Assembly: GCA_014523485.1 (NCBI GenBank)
Contig: JAATVK010000271.1
Coordinates: 1 to 15,725, forward strand
DNA: 15,725 nt
Reading direction: 5' to 3'
Source: Nitrososphaerales archaeon TH5894
GTDB lineage: Archaea; Thermoproteota; Nitrososphaeria; Nitrososphaerales; Nitrososphaeraceae
Shown: in pieces, positions 1-7,957 of the stretch
Layout: the number at the start of each line of letters is the position of its first letter
Numbering within the stretch: the first letter of the stretch is position 1
Notes under the pieces: model-generated
The model's database searches: none
What the model saw: only the letters and a program-made list of their open reading frames with translations
Told to the model about the DNA's origin: nothing
Position numbers and translations under genes: made by a program

Positions 1-2393
1 CCTCCCATTGCATGGAAAAAGAATTCAAGGGGAGTAAGCCCATCACGGTAATTTGATTTAACAAAACCTTTTGCATCAGGATTTGTATCATTTATTTTGA
101 AATGTGGTAATGATCTATTATGATAACCTTTATGAATTCTTTTTCCCCGGATGGATTGTTGACCTAAAACTGCTGTCATTTGTCCAATATTTAATGTGGA
201 ACCTCGTGCACCGGTAGAAGCCATGATGACTCCAGCATTATTATTCGGAAATGACCTGTCAGCAATTCTGCCAGCTCTATCTCTAGCTCTGGAAAGTTCA
301 TTCACAAGGTATAATTCTAACGCTTCTTCTGGAGATAATCCTCTGGTCAAAGGTAACGTACCTTCTTTGTATTGTTGAATTAATTCACCGATCTTATCGT
401 ATGCTTTCGTAATTACTTCAGTAATTTCTTTATGTGTATCTTCTGATAACCATAAGTCTGAATAACCATATGTGAAACCTCTATGAGTAATAAAGGTTTT
501 TAACATTATTAAAATAGAATTAAGGAATTGCTGTGCGACATCATTTCCATAATCCTTTGCTATTCGGTGTAAAACACTATCAGGTTCTTCAGCACCGATT
601 GATGCTTTATCTATGACACCACTAATCAATTCTCCATTTTTAATTACAACATCTTTTCCTTCTCCCTTAATAGACTTATTCCATTTTGAAGTAATAATAA
701 AATTGAAGTCTTTTGGAAGAAATAACGAAAAAAGTTGTTTACCAGTATATAATTTTTTACCATCTTTCTCTCCTTTAGGCTCGGGGAGCACTCCTGCATA
801 GCCTCCTAATAATGCTAAATTAAAGAATTCCTCTTTAGAGAGAAAGCTTTCGTCGCTGGTTAAAAGATAAGCTCCAGTAATGAAGTCACGAATACCCCCA
901 ATTATAGGTCCTCCATACCTTGGAGATATTAACTGATCTTGCACACTCATTAATAAAGCAGCTTCCGATCTTGCCTCTTCACTTTGTGGAACATGAAGAT
1001 TCATTTCGTCACCATCAAAATCTGCATTATAGGGTGGGCATACAGCCGGATGAAGTCTAAAGGTTCTATAAGGGAGAACTCTGACATAATGTGCCATAAT
1101 TGACATTCTATGTAATGATGGTTGTCTATTGAAAATAACTATATCAGAATCTGATAAATGTCGTTCAATAATATAGCCAGGTACGATGGAATCAGCAACC
1201 ATTTGTCTGTCATTTACATAATCAAGTCTTATTTTGACACCGTCTGGTCTAATAATATAATTAGCCCCCGGATAGTTGTTTGGTCCGGTAAAAACTAATT
1301 TTTTTAGTTTATCTATATTCCAATTTGACACTGTTTCAGGAATGGTCAATTTTTTTGCAACTTCATAGGGTATACCTACCTCTGAAATAGCAATATTTGG
1401 GTCTGGTGAGATAACAGTTCGACTTGAAAAGTCAACTCGTTTTCCGGATAAAGAACCCCTAAATCTACCTTCTTTACCTTTTAATCTTTGAGTTAGAGTT
1501 TTTAATGGCCTTCCCGAACGATGATGAGCCTGTGGAATACCCGACACTTCATTATCAAAATAAGTCGTAACATGATACTGCAATAAATCTACCAAATCTT
1601 GGACAATTAATGGTGGAGTTCCTGCCTCTTTACTTTCTTTTAGTCGTTGATTTACACGGATTATATCTACAAGTTTATGAGTTAAATCATCTTCAGAACG
1701 AATCCCTGTTTCAAGAATAATAGAGGGCCTAACAGTGACTGGAGGGACTGGTAGAACTTGAAGTACAAACCATTCAGGACGAGCAGTAGACGGATCATAT
1801 CCGAGGAGTTTTAGATCATCATCGCTAATATTTGATAATCTTTCTCGGATAGTTATAGGTAATAGTCGATTTTCTCCAGCATCAGTCTTTTCAACAAAAA
1901 TAGTAGGTTTAGTAAAGATAAGGTCATATTGTTCCTTTTGACAATGAGGACAAATTTTAATTTTTTTAGATTTTTCTATTATTTCATCTTTAATATTGTC
2001 TAATGTGATAACAGCATATGACGATTTGGCATTTCTAATTTCTCTATAAGAATCTAGTTCTGAGTTTTCTAACTTTATTCTATTACAAGATCTACAAGTT
2101 GTAAGTAATAATTTATGAATATCATCTACAAATGCAATATGTAATACTGGTTCAGCTAATTCTATGTGACCAAAGTGACCAGGACATTTGGCAGAAGTAT
2201 TTCCACAAGTTACACATTTTTGGCCAGGTTCAAGAGTTCCTAAGCGATTATCCATCAATCCTCCCAGTACGGGCATTCCATCTTCATCATAGGTCTCAGG
2301 TGCGGTGATTTCAGCAACACTGAATTTCCTAATTTCAACTGGAGACCAGACGCTAAATTTTATTGCCCCTAAATTTTTAATTGATTCTTCCAC
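1..2393 (-). CDS. rpoA1: DNA-directed RNA polymerase subunit A' (partial, 3' end beyond window)
   Basis: This is the largest catalytic subunit of archaeal RNA polymerase (homologue of bacterial beta' and eukaryotic Rpb1). About 797 codons are visible. The start is GTG at 2393, with a GGTGA Shine-Dalgarno six bases upstream. An overlapping ATG one frame away stops after eight codons, so it is not the start. Residues C60, C63, C70 and H73 form the N-terminal zinc site (CPGHFGH follows). C100/C103 and C148/C151 form a second cysteine set. NADFDGD at residues 456-462 is the invariant Mg-binding catalytic loop (D458, D460, D462). The visible end reads TPLEFFFHAMGG, just before the trigger loop. 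The gene lies 15 nt after rpoB in the same operon. From family knowledge, thaumarchaeal A is often one unsplit gene whereas most archaea split it into A' and A''; the cut at the edge hides which applies here. Confidence 0.96.
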   Translation of the reverse strand, partial: MEESIKNLGAIKFSVWSPVEIRKFSVAEITAPETYDEDGMPVLGGLMDNRLGTLEPGQKCVTCGNTSAKCPGHFGHIELAEPVLHIAFVDDIHKLLLTTCRSCNRIKLENSELDSYREIRNAKSSYAVITLDNIKDEIIEKSKKIKICPHCQKEQYDLIFTKPTIFVEKTDAGENRLLPITIRERLSNISDDDLKLLGYDPSTARPEWFVLQVLPVPPVTVRPSIILETGIRSEDDLTHKLVDIIRVNQRLKESKEAGTPPLIVQDLVDLLQYHVTTYFDNEVSGIPQAHHRSGRPLKTLTQRLKGKEGRFRGSLSGKRVDFSSRTVISPDPNIAISEVGIPYEVAKKLTIPETVSNWNIDKLKKLVFTGPNNYPGANYIIRPDGVKIRLDYVNDRQMVADSIVPGYIIERHLSDSDIVIFNRQPSLHRMSIMAHYVRVLPYRTFRLHPAVCPPYNADFDGDEMNLHVPQSEEARSEAALLMSVQDQLISPRYGGPIIGGIRDFITGAYLLTSDESFLSKEEFFNLALLGGYAGVLPEPKGEKDGKKLYTGKQLFSLFLPKDFNFIITSKWNKSIKGEGKDVVIKNGELISGVIDKASIGAEEPDSVLHRIAKDYGNDVAQQFLNSILIMLKTFITHRGFTYGYSDLWLSEDTHKEITEVITKAYDKIGELIQQYKEGTLPLTRGLSPEEALELYLVNELSRARDRAGRIADRSFPNNNAGVIMASTGARGSTLNIGQMTAVLGQQSIRGKRIHKGYHNRSLPHFKINDTNPDAKGFVKSNYRDGLTPLEFFFHAMG

Positions 2394-2408
2394 ATCTTTT
2401 CACCTTCC
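2394..2408 (-). promoter_or_regulatory. Shine-Dalgarno site that fixes the GTG start of rpoA'
   Basis: Read on the minus strand, the 15-nt rpoB-rpoA' gap contains GGAAGGTGA followed by AAAGAT and then GTG. The spacing is good for the GTG at 2393. The ATG that overlaps this GTG by two bases is out of frame with RpoA' and leads to a stop within eight codons. Confidence 0.6.
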
Positions 2409-5400
2409 CTATAATTTGTCTTTTGGAATAAGTCTTGGAGCTATATTAAGACTCATCATTTCTTGAAGTAATAATTTAAATGCATATGCAATAACAACAG
2501 TAGAAATTTTTGCCTTGTCTCCACAAACTCTGCAAATGTATCTTCGTTGTTTTATATCATAGTATGACAATAGACCACAACGTTCACATACATTTACTTC
2601 TGCTTTATCTGACTCTTCTAGTAATCGATCTTTTAACATCATTGAGGCCCCATATGCAATAAGGCAATCCCTTTCCATCTCTCCAAATCTGAGCCCTCCT
2701 CCTCTTGCTCGACCTTCTGTAGGTTGTTTGGTTAACATTTGAACTTGTCCTCGAGCTCTACTATGAATTTTATCAGCTACCATGTGATGAAGTTTCTGAT
2801 AATATACAACTCCAATATAAACTTCAACTGGGAATTTTAATCCCGTTCGTCCATCATACATTTCTTCTTTTCCACTATATTTGAATCCGTATTTTTCCAT
2901 AAACCCTCTTATGTCGTTTAATTTTTCTCCTAGAAAAGCAGAACCGTCTACCACTTTTCCTCTTAGAGCAGCTGCCTTACCACCTAATGATTCCATGAAT
3001 TGCCCTACAGTCATTCTAGATGGAAATGCGTGTGGGTTTATCATTATATCTGGAACGATTCCATCTTGAGTATATGGTAAATCTTCCTGATTGACTAGCA
3101 TTCCAAGAATTCCTTTTTGGCCATGTCTAGATGCAAATTTATCGCCTATCTCTGGAATTCTCATATCTCTTACCCGAATTTTATACATTTTTCCACCTTC
3201 TACAGATTGGGTCATTATTACACTATCTACAACACCATTCTCGGATGGTCTAACCCCTATCGAGGTATCACGTCTGTATGGTCCTTTAACTTCAAATTCT
3301 TTGTATTCTTCAATAAACCTTGGAGGAGAAGTTCTACCAATCAAAATATCACCACCAGTAACTATCGCTTCATGCATAACTGCACCGTCTTGTTCTAATA
3401 ATCGATATGCTTTTTCTCCTCTAAAGCCACGAATATTTTCATCTGCTGAAGGTAATTCAAAAGTATCCTTCATTCCTCCTGGATATTGTTTGGCTTCTGC
3501 TTCATATACTCTGTAAAAAAACGTTCTTGCTAACCCTCGCTCTACTGATGATTTGTTAAAAACTACCGCATCCTCGATATTATATCCCTCAAATGGTAGT
3601 ACTGCTACAATACAATTCTGTCCAGTTGGTCGTTCATCAAGCCCAAGAAGGTTTATTGCTTTAGTGCTGACTATAGGAGTTTGTGGATATAACATAAAAT
3701 GTTGTCTAACATACGTGCTTGCATTCATTAGGGGTGTAGAAAATCCAAGGCTTTGTTTAGCCATAGCACTTTCATATGTGTTTCGAGGAGACTGATTATG
3801 TTCAGGATATGGTATTACAGATGCACCAATTCCTAAAATGGATGGTGGATATATTTCAATGTGAGTTGTAGTAGTGTCTATTGCATTCAGATCAATAGAG
3901 ATAAAACAATTTTCTTCTTCATTAGCATCTACCAATTCTATTATACCCATATAAATAAGATCAATCCATGAGAGAAACTTTTTATTGATCTTCTCAACAA
4001 CTTCCGATGTCATAAGAGATTTTCCTTCTTTCACAATTGCAAGTGGCCTTAAAACACGTCCAGAGTTACAAGATATGTATAATCTTTTTGTTGCATTTGC
4101 ATTTAAGGAAGAGTAAAAATAAATCCCAATATGAGGATGAATTTTACCATTTCTACGAAGGTTTTTCAGTGTATTTGCGAGTTGTGAACCATCTTCAATA
4201 TACCCTATTAATTTTCCATCCACAAATATTCTACAACCATTGTATCTTAAACTTTCATCTGCATCATCAATATGTTGAACCCTCAATTCATATAGTTTTT
4301 CTATAATTTCTGAGGACTGGACACTTACTGAAATTATGGCAGACAGAGCAAGATTTTTTACGAGTCCACAATTTGAACCCTCAGGAGTCTCCGCTGGGCA
4401 AATTCTGCCGAAATGAGTTGTATGTAAATCCCTCGCTTCAAAATTAGGTTGGCTTCTGCTGAGAGGAGACTGTATTCTACGCAAATGACTAATGGTAGAC
4501 ATATAATTAGTTCTATCTAGCAATTGTGTCACGCCTACTCTCCCTCTACCCCAATTACCAGTGGCTATTGCATTATTCAATTTATCAGATATAATACCTG
4601 GCCTGACTGCTGCTGCTACTGCGTTAATTCCCCTTTTTTGTCCAGAGCGTTCAAGTTGATACTTCATATCTCTGATTAAATTTCTAAATGCTGTCCTAAA
4701 AAGATCAGCAAGCATTTGTCCTGCAAATTTTATAACCTTATTGCCGTAATGATCTTTATCATCATTATCTACCCATCCAAGTTTAAGTTCCACTAACTTA
4801 CTGGCAGCTTCCCCAAGAAAAAGAGCTTTTTCACCTCGGTTTTCTGGATTTTTTCCTAAGTGAGGTAACAATCCCCAATCTAGTAATGTTTCAGCACGTT
4901 TTATTTGGAATTCTTCGAGCATTCCTGGAGCAATTCTTTTGCTGATATAAACAATGGCATCTCTGCTTGAAATGATTTCTCCTACTTTTTCAAAGGAAGG
5001 CTCTAATTCATCTTGTATTTTTTCTTTAAATGAAATAGCATTGGCTATATCTCTATCAGATTCTAACCCCAAAGCACGAATCAATGTTACTAAAGGAATA
5101 TCAACTGGAGAGCCAGGAATTTTCGCTACTATTGAACCATCTGGTTTCATAATTAGTTCTAATTTTGCCCTATAGCCAACTATTGAAGAATAAACTTTTG
5201 CTTTATAATTTAGTGTTCCAGCAGTTTCTTCTGAATCAACAATAATTTTATTATATGATAAATCTTCTAATCCTACTATGACTCTTTCTGATCCATTTAT
5301 AACAAAATATCCTCCTGGATCCCGAGGGTCTTCGCCTAATTCGATTAATTTAGATTCTGGAAGATTATGAAGGATACAAACATTAGATTTTACCATGACA

Positions 5401-5759
5401 GGCATATCACCTACATGAATGAATCGAGATTCTATAATACGACCATCTTCTACTATACTACATTCAAGCATAATTGGAGAAGCATATGTAAGATTTCGTA
5501 GTCTAGCCTCGACAGGGGCGACATGAGTAATCGAGCCATCTAGCTCCATTATTCGAGGACGTTGAAGTTTTATTTTGCCTAACTTCAACTTGTAAGGAAA
5601 TTCAGCTGTTTCTATTTCAACTTCATTTACTTCATCTATTATACTTTGTAATCCAGATTCCATAAACTCATTGTAAGAATTCAAATGTTGTCGTGCAATA
5701 CCTTCTCGTCTTAAAATATCATTAATAATAGGCCATATATCAACAAAATTACTTACCAA
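2409..5759 (-). CDS. rpoB: DNA-directed RNA polymerase subunit B (unsplit)
   Basis: Second-largest catalytic subunit of archaeal RNA polymerase, 1116 residues. The B subunit is whole, not split into B' and B'' as in many methanogens and halophiles. The N-terminus carries the family hallmark RQHLNSYNEFM. The central region has HFGRICPAETPEGSNCGLVKN, and GDKFASRHGQKG at about residues 872-883 contains the conserved active-centre lysines. A C-terminal zinc site is formed by C1058, C1061, C1076 and C1079. The start is TTG at 5759, nine bases after an AGGAGAT ribosome site; an in-frame TAA (the rpoH stop) lies directly upstream, so no longer protein is possible. It is 15 nt from rpoH and 15 nt from rpoA', so the three are surely co-transcribed. 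No truncation or frameshift is seen. Confidence 0.98.
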   Translation of the reverse strand: MVSNFVDIWPIINDILRREGIARQHLNSYNEFMESGLQSIIDEVNEVEIETAEFPYKLKLGKIKLQRPRIMELDGSITHVAPVEARLRNLTYASPIMLECSIVEDGRIIESRFIHVGDMPVMVKSNVCILHNLPESKLIELGEDPRDPGGYFVINGSERVIVGLEDLSYNKIIVDSEETAGTLNYKAKVYSSIVGYRAKLELIMKPDGSIVAKIPGSPVDIPLVTLIRALGLESDRDIANAISFKEKIQDELEPSFEKVGEIISSRDAIVYISKRIAPGMLEEFQIKRAETLLDWGLLPHLGKNPENRGEKALFLGEAASKLVELKLGWVDNDDKDHYGNKVIKFAGQMLADLFRTAFRNLIRDMKYQLERSGQKRGINAVAAAVRPGIISDKLNNAIATGNWGRGRVGVTQLLDRTNYMSTISHLRRIQSPLSRSQPNFEARDLHTTHFGRICPAETPEGSNCGLVKNLALSAIISVSVQSSEIIEKLYELRVQHIDDADESLRYNGCRIFVDGKLIGYIEDGSQLANTLKNLRRNGKIHPHIGIYFYSSLNANATKRLYISCNSGRVLRPLAIVKEGKSLMTSEVVEKINKKFLSWIDLIYMGIIELVDANEEENCFISIDLNAIDTTTTHIEIYPPSILGIGASVIPYPEHNQSPRNTYESAMAKQSLGFSTPLMNASTYVRQHFMLYPQTPIVSTKAINLLGLDERPTGQNCIVAVLPFEGYNIEDAVVFNKSSVERGLARTFFYRVYEAEAKQYPGGMKDTFELPSADENIRGFRGEKAYRLLEQDGAVMHEAIVTGGDILIGRTSPPRFIEEYKEFEVKGPYRRDTSIGVRPSENGVVDSVIMTQSVEGGKMYKIRVRDMRIPEIGDKFASRHGQKGILGMLVNQEDLPYTQDGIVPDIMINPHAFPSRMTVGQFMESLGGKAAALRGKVVDGSAFLGEKLNDIRGFMEKYGFKYSGKEEMYDGRTGLKFPVEVYIGVVYYQKLHHMVADKIHSRARGQVQMLTKQPTEGRARGGGLRFGEMERDCLIAYGASMMLKDRLLEESDKAEVNVCERCGLLSYYDIKQRRYICRVCGDKAKISTVVIAYAFKLLLQEMMSLNIAPRLIPKDKL

Positions 5760-5774
5760 ATAACTTGTATCTCC
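5760..5774 (-). promoter_or_regulatory. Shine-Dalgarno site for rpoB TTG start
   Basis: The 15-nt gap between rpoH and rpoB begins with GGAGAT directly after the rpoH TAA, nine bases before the TTG. Because an in-frame stop lies immediately upstream, this site and the TTG together fix the rpoB start. Confidence 0.6.
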
Positions 5775-6026
5775 TTAGCCTTGTACTACATATCTGTAAT
5801 ATACACTTTCACCCGCGGTTGGACTTTTTCTTGTAATTTTAATTATATCTCCTGGTCGAATATCCAAGTCTTCTAATCCTTTATCGCTTGACATAATATA
5901 TGGGAGTTGATTCGTTCTTACGTTAAATTTTTTAAGGATTTCTTTAGATTCGTCCTTTGTAAGAATTTCGTGTCTAGGTTGATAAATGTGATTCTTTACT
6001 TTGACAATTTTTTTATCTGCTGACAG
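5775..6026 (-). CDS. rpoH: DNA-directed RNA polymerase subunit H, apparent CTG start
   Basis: Small assembly subunit of archaeal RNA polymerase (Rpb5 C-terminal-domain homologue), 83 residues if read from the CTG. The protein would begin MSADKKIVKVKNHIYQPRHE and contains LPYIMSSDKGLEDLDIRPGD, then IKITRKSPTAGESVYYRYVV. This is the full family fold and the usual length of about 80 residues. The reading frame has no ATG, GTG or TTG between the upstream TAG and the conserved core; the first in-frame ATG is at residue 45, inside the fold. CTG at 6026 lies eight bases after a strong GAGGAGGT, so I take CTG as the initiator. It is the first gene of the rpoH-rpoB-rpoA' operon. The short length and non-standard start would make automatic callers miss it. 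Confidence 0.92.
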   Translation of the reverse strand: MSADKKIVKVKNHIYQPRHEILTKDESKEILKKFNVRTNQLPYIMSSDKGLEDLDIRPGDIIKITRKSPTAGESVYYRYVVQG

Positions 6027-6034
6027 ATTTACAA

Positions 6035-6042
6035 ACCTCCTC
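6035..6042 (-). promoter_or_regulatory. Strong Shine-Dalgarno (GAGGAGGT) of rpoH
   Basis: The minus strand reads GAGGAGGT, then eight bases, then CTG. It is the strongest ribosome site in the window and is placed ideally for the CTG, which supports CTG as the rpoH start. Confidence 0.7.
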
Positions 6043-6070
6043 TAAATTTATCAGTAAATAAATAATTCTG

Positions 6071-6080
6071 TATAAAATAG
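6071..6080 (-). promoter_or_regulatory. Putative TATA box of the rpoH-rpoB-rpoA' operon
   Basis: The minus strand reads CTATTTTATA, preceded by purine-rich GCGAGAAG, which could act as a BRE. Transcription would start about 27 bases downstream, near 6048. That gives a leader of about 22 nt carrying the GAGGAGGT site. This is inferred from spacing only. Confidence 0.4.
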
Positions 6081-6177
6081 CTTCTCGCAATACGAAATCA
6101 GTAACATTCATGGAGTAAGAGGTATATGTAGTTTCTTACAATATTTTGGACCAATAACTTAGTTTTCTTTATATTTA

Positions 6178-6279
6178 GGCCTTCGGAGGGATTTGAACCC
6201 TCCTCAAGCGGTTTCTATCTTCTTATTTATACTAAAAGACCACAGCCGCCTATACTAACCAGGCTATACTACGAAGGCC
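6178..6279 (-). tRNA. tRNA-His (GTG) with a 27-nt intron after position 37
   Basis: The acceptor stem GCCTTCG/CGAAGGC is perfect (6278-6272 with 6185-6179). An extra G-1 (6279) pairs with discriminator C73 (6178), the histidine identity pair, so G-1 is genome-encoded. The D arm is GTAT/GTAT with loop AGCCTGGTTA. The anticodon stem is GGCGG (6250-6246) with CCGCT (6211-6207). The anticodon GTG is at 6243-6241 and the T arm is GAGGG-TTCAAAT-CCCTC. The loop is interrupted by 27 nt (about 6239-6213) between G37 and A38, the canonical archaeal intron site, which is expected to be cut by the splicing endonuclease at a bulge-helix-bulge. TCTT at the intron start can pair with AAGA further in, but I did not resolve the exact bulges. 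CCA is not encoded. Confidence 0.93.
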
Positions 6280-6302
6280 ATGAATAATTTATGAAATTCT
6301 GT

Positions 6303-6313
6303 AATATTTATTC
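6303..6313 (-). promoter_or_regulatory. Putative TATA box of tRNA-His
   Basis: The minus strand reads AATAAATATTA, centred about 29 bases upstream of the tRNA 5' end and just after the NIF3-like stop codon. It suits an archaeal promoter starting at or near the tRNA 5' end. Confidence 0.4.
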
Positions 6314-6335
6314 TTTAGAGGGATTAAATTGCCAA

Positions 6336-7163
6336 TCACCATTCACGATTATCAATTAAACCACGTTTAACAACTACTATTTCTCTTTTTTTTAGTTCTT
6401 CACACATTTTGTTCATTCCTAATGAATCCCCTGCCAAATGTCCAAGGATTACAAGATTCTTACATCTTTTATCTTTTTTTACTTTTAAAAGTTCATTATA
6501 ATCAATATGGAGATATATTACTGTGGAAACATTATTTTCATAATATGTGCGTGCAATATCATATCCGCCATTTGATCCAGCTGCTATAACAAGGACCCAC
6601 TCACCTATTTCATTACTTGACTTTCCATTGCAAATTATAACTCTTGTTAAAGCTTTTTTGAATTCTGTTATCTCTTTGATTGCTTTAACTAAATCCGAGA
6701 CATATTTTAATTTAGAGTTATAAAGTTTGAATAAAATAACTTTCCTCATATATTCATCAAGAGGTTGATGTATATTCAATAATGGCATATTGAGTCTTTT
6801 TGCAATGCTAATCACATCATTGTAAATTAAAGAATGAGATTTTAAATAGGCCTTATATTTTAAATCTTTAACCAATGAAATTGCTAATTTTTTTTTGATA
6901 CCTTTTTCCACCATATATTCTACATGTCTATCAAAAACTTTATGAAATGAAATCGCTGATCGTCCGATGGGATGATGTGTTAAGACACAATCACAACCAA
7001 GATTTTTAGCGAAATAAATATCAAAGGTACTCACATCAATGGAAACAAAAACCTTTTTTATATTATTACCCTTTACATGAATTGCGCTATCATATGGTAT
7101 TTTTTTCCATCCAGCTAAATCTAGTCCAATTTTCATTAATTCACCTGTATCCAATCCTTTCAA
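6336..7163 (-). CDS. NIF3-like dinuclear-metal protein
   Basis: A 275-residue protein of the NIF3/YbgI family. These proteins bind two metal ions in a toroidal oligomer; their cellular reaction is not settled. What I see: the LTHHPIG motif with H63-H64 after a beta strand (DVSTFDIYFAKNLGCDCV), SHSLIYND with D116 followed by the AKRLNMPLL helix, and a C-terminal GHLAGDSLG with H242 and D246. In YbgI the last motif is H-x3-E, so aspartate replaces the usual glutamate here. The start taken is TTG at 7163, with a TATA-like TAAATATT about 29 bases upstream, which suggests a leaderless mRNA. ATG at codon 10 (7136) has an AGGTGA site just before it and is a real alternative. It is a single gene, divergent from the membrane protein gene. 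Confidence 0.78.
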   Translation of the reverse strand: MKGLDTGELMKIGLDLAGWKKIPYDSAIHVKGNNIKKVFVSIDVSTFDIYFAKNLGCDCVLTHHPIGRSAISFHKVFDRHVEYMVEKGIKKKLAISLVKDLKYKAYLKSHSLIYNDVISIAKRLNMPLLNIHQPLDEYMRKVILFKLYNSKLKYVSDLVKAIKEITEFKKALTRVIICNGKSSNEIGEWVLVIAAGSNGGYDIARTYYENNVSTVIYLHIDYNELLKVKKDKRCKNLVILGHLAGDSLGMNKMCEELKKREIVVVKRGLIDNREW

Positions 7164-7188
7164 TATTATATGATTATCATAATTGTCG

Positions 7189-7196
7189 AATATTTA
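7189..7196 (-). promoter_or_regulatory. Putative TATA box of the NIF3-like gene
   Basis: TAAATATT on the minus strand is centred about 29 bases upstream of the TTG at 7163. This fits leaderless transcription starting at or next to that TTG. Confidence 0.35.
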
Positions 7197-7325
7197 CTTT
7201 TAAATGAACCTCTCCATTTTTTCTAAATTTAATATTAATAATGGTTATTTTATGAAATCTTAACTAGAATAGGACTTTATAGGTAAAAAATAATAATAAT
7301 AAAAACTATGAAAAATTGATTTATA

Positions 7326-7805
7326 GTGTTTAAAAAATTTATTAATTTTTACCTCCGATATCAAAATATTAGTTTAAAAATCTCATTCATATTAATCTCA
7401 TTACAATTATTACATCTCTATTGGCTTACTACAGATGTTGTAATATATCGTCTTACAGGAATAGATTATTTTGTAGGACTATCTGATTTTATTTTGTTAT
7501 TTATAATAATCGACTATATAGAAATTCCAGCTTTAGTTTCAGGTATAATATATTACTTTTTTGCTATAACATTTGATAAAAACGAAAAAGAAAAAAGAAT
7601 TAAAAACACCATTCTATTAATATTATTGTCAATCCAATCAATCCATATCTTTTGGATTACCGATGAGGTTGTTTATTCAACTTTTGTAGGATCTGATTTA
7701 ATATATATGCCCGAGTATTTTGCTTGGATTGCAATACTAATAGACTATCTAGAATTGCCTGTAATTTATGACCTTTTAAAAAGAATCATCAGAAAAGAAA
7801 AATAA
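7326..7805 (+). CDS. Four-helix membrane protein with internal 77-residue duplication
   Basis: I do not recognise a named family. The 159 residues contain about four hydrophobic segments (roughly 17-40, 50-80, 93-116, 130-150) and a charged middle linker (DKNEKEKRIK, 84-93). The two halves align without a gap at an offset of 77. S25-Q27-H30-W33-T35-V38-V39 matches S102-Q104-H107-W110-T112-V115-V116, G45-D47 matches G122-D124, and D63-Y64-E66-P68 matches D140-Y141-E143-P145. Conserved His, Trp, Asp and Glu in or near membrane helices could bind a metal, a cofactor or protons; that is inference. The start is GTG at 7326 with no Shine-Dalgarno, so it is probably leaderless. The gene is monocistronic, converges on taw1 and is divergent from the NIF3-like gene. 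Confidence 0.85.
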   Translation: MFKKFINFYLRYQNISLKISFILISLQLLHLYWLTTDVVIYRLTGIDYFVGLSDFILLFIIIDYIEIPALVSGIIYYFFAITFDKNEKEKRIKNTILLILLSIQSIHIFWITDEVVYSTFVGSDLIYMPEYFAWIAILIDYLELPVIYDLLKRIIRKEK

Positions 7806-7879
7806 AAAAATGAACGCCTACATGAATTATTTATTAGATAGAATATAGTATTCATAAATAAGTATATAAGACAAACAAG

Positions 7880-7902
7880 ATAATATGACCCATAATATGA
7901 CC
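7880..7902. repeat. Two tandem copies of an 11-bp word (12-bp period)
   Basis: ATAATATGACC occurs at 7880-7890 and again at 7892-7902, one base apart, in the gap between the convergent membrane protein and taw1 genes. The function is unknown. Confidence 0.6.
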
Positions 7903-7918
7903 TTAATTGTGGTAACCA

Positions 7919-7940
7919 ATTGTATATAAAATTATACAAT
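7919..7940. repeat. Inverted repeat, possible hairpin downstream of taw1
   Basis: ATTGTATA (7919-7926) and TATACAAT (7933-7940) form an 8-bp perfect stem with a 6-nt loop. It lies between two convergent gene ends, where it could stop or protect transcripts. The stem is AT-rich and therefore weak. Confidence 0.4.
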
Positions 7941-7957
7941 AGGAGGTAAGGTTTAAC

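Noticed and set aside
196..801. Short plus-strand frames antisense to rpoA'
   Set aside because: They are opposite a confidently identified rpoA' reading frame and show no own promoter, ribosome site or recognisable protein.
2370..2395. ATG overlapping the rpoA' GTG by two bases as the true start
   Set aside because: Its frame stops after eight codons, whereas the GTG frame continues into the full subunit.
3091..3516. Open frame of 141 codons on the plus strand, antisense to rpoB
   Set aside because: It lies wholly inside the highly conserved rpoB frame on the other strand, has no family resemblance, and similar antisense frames recur along rpoB and rpoA'. It is a shadow of the real gene.
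6013..6111. A 32-codon minus-strand frame (ATG at 6111) upstream of and overlapping the rpoH start in another frame
   Set aside because: The likely TATA box at 6071-6080 puts the transcript start near 6048, after this ATG. The peptide shows no recognisable pattern. It could not supply the RpoH N-terminus without a frameshift.
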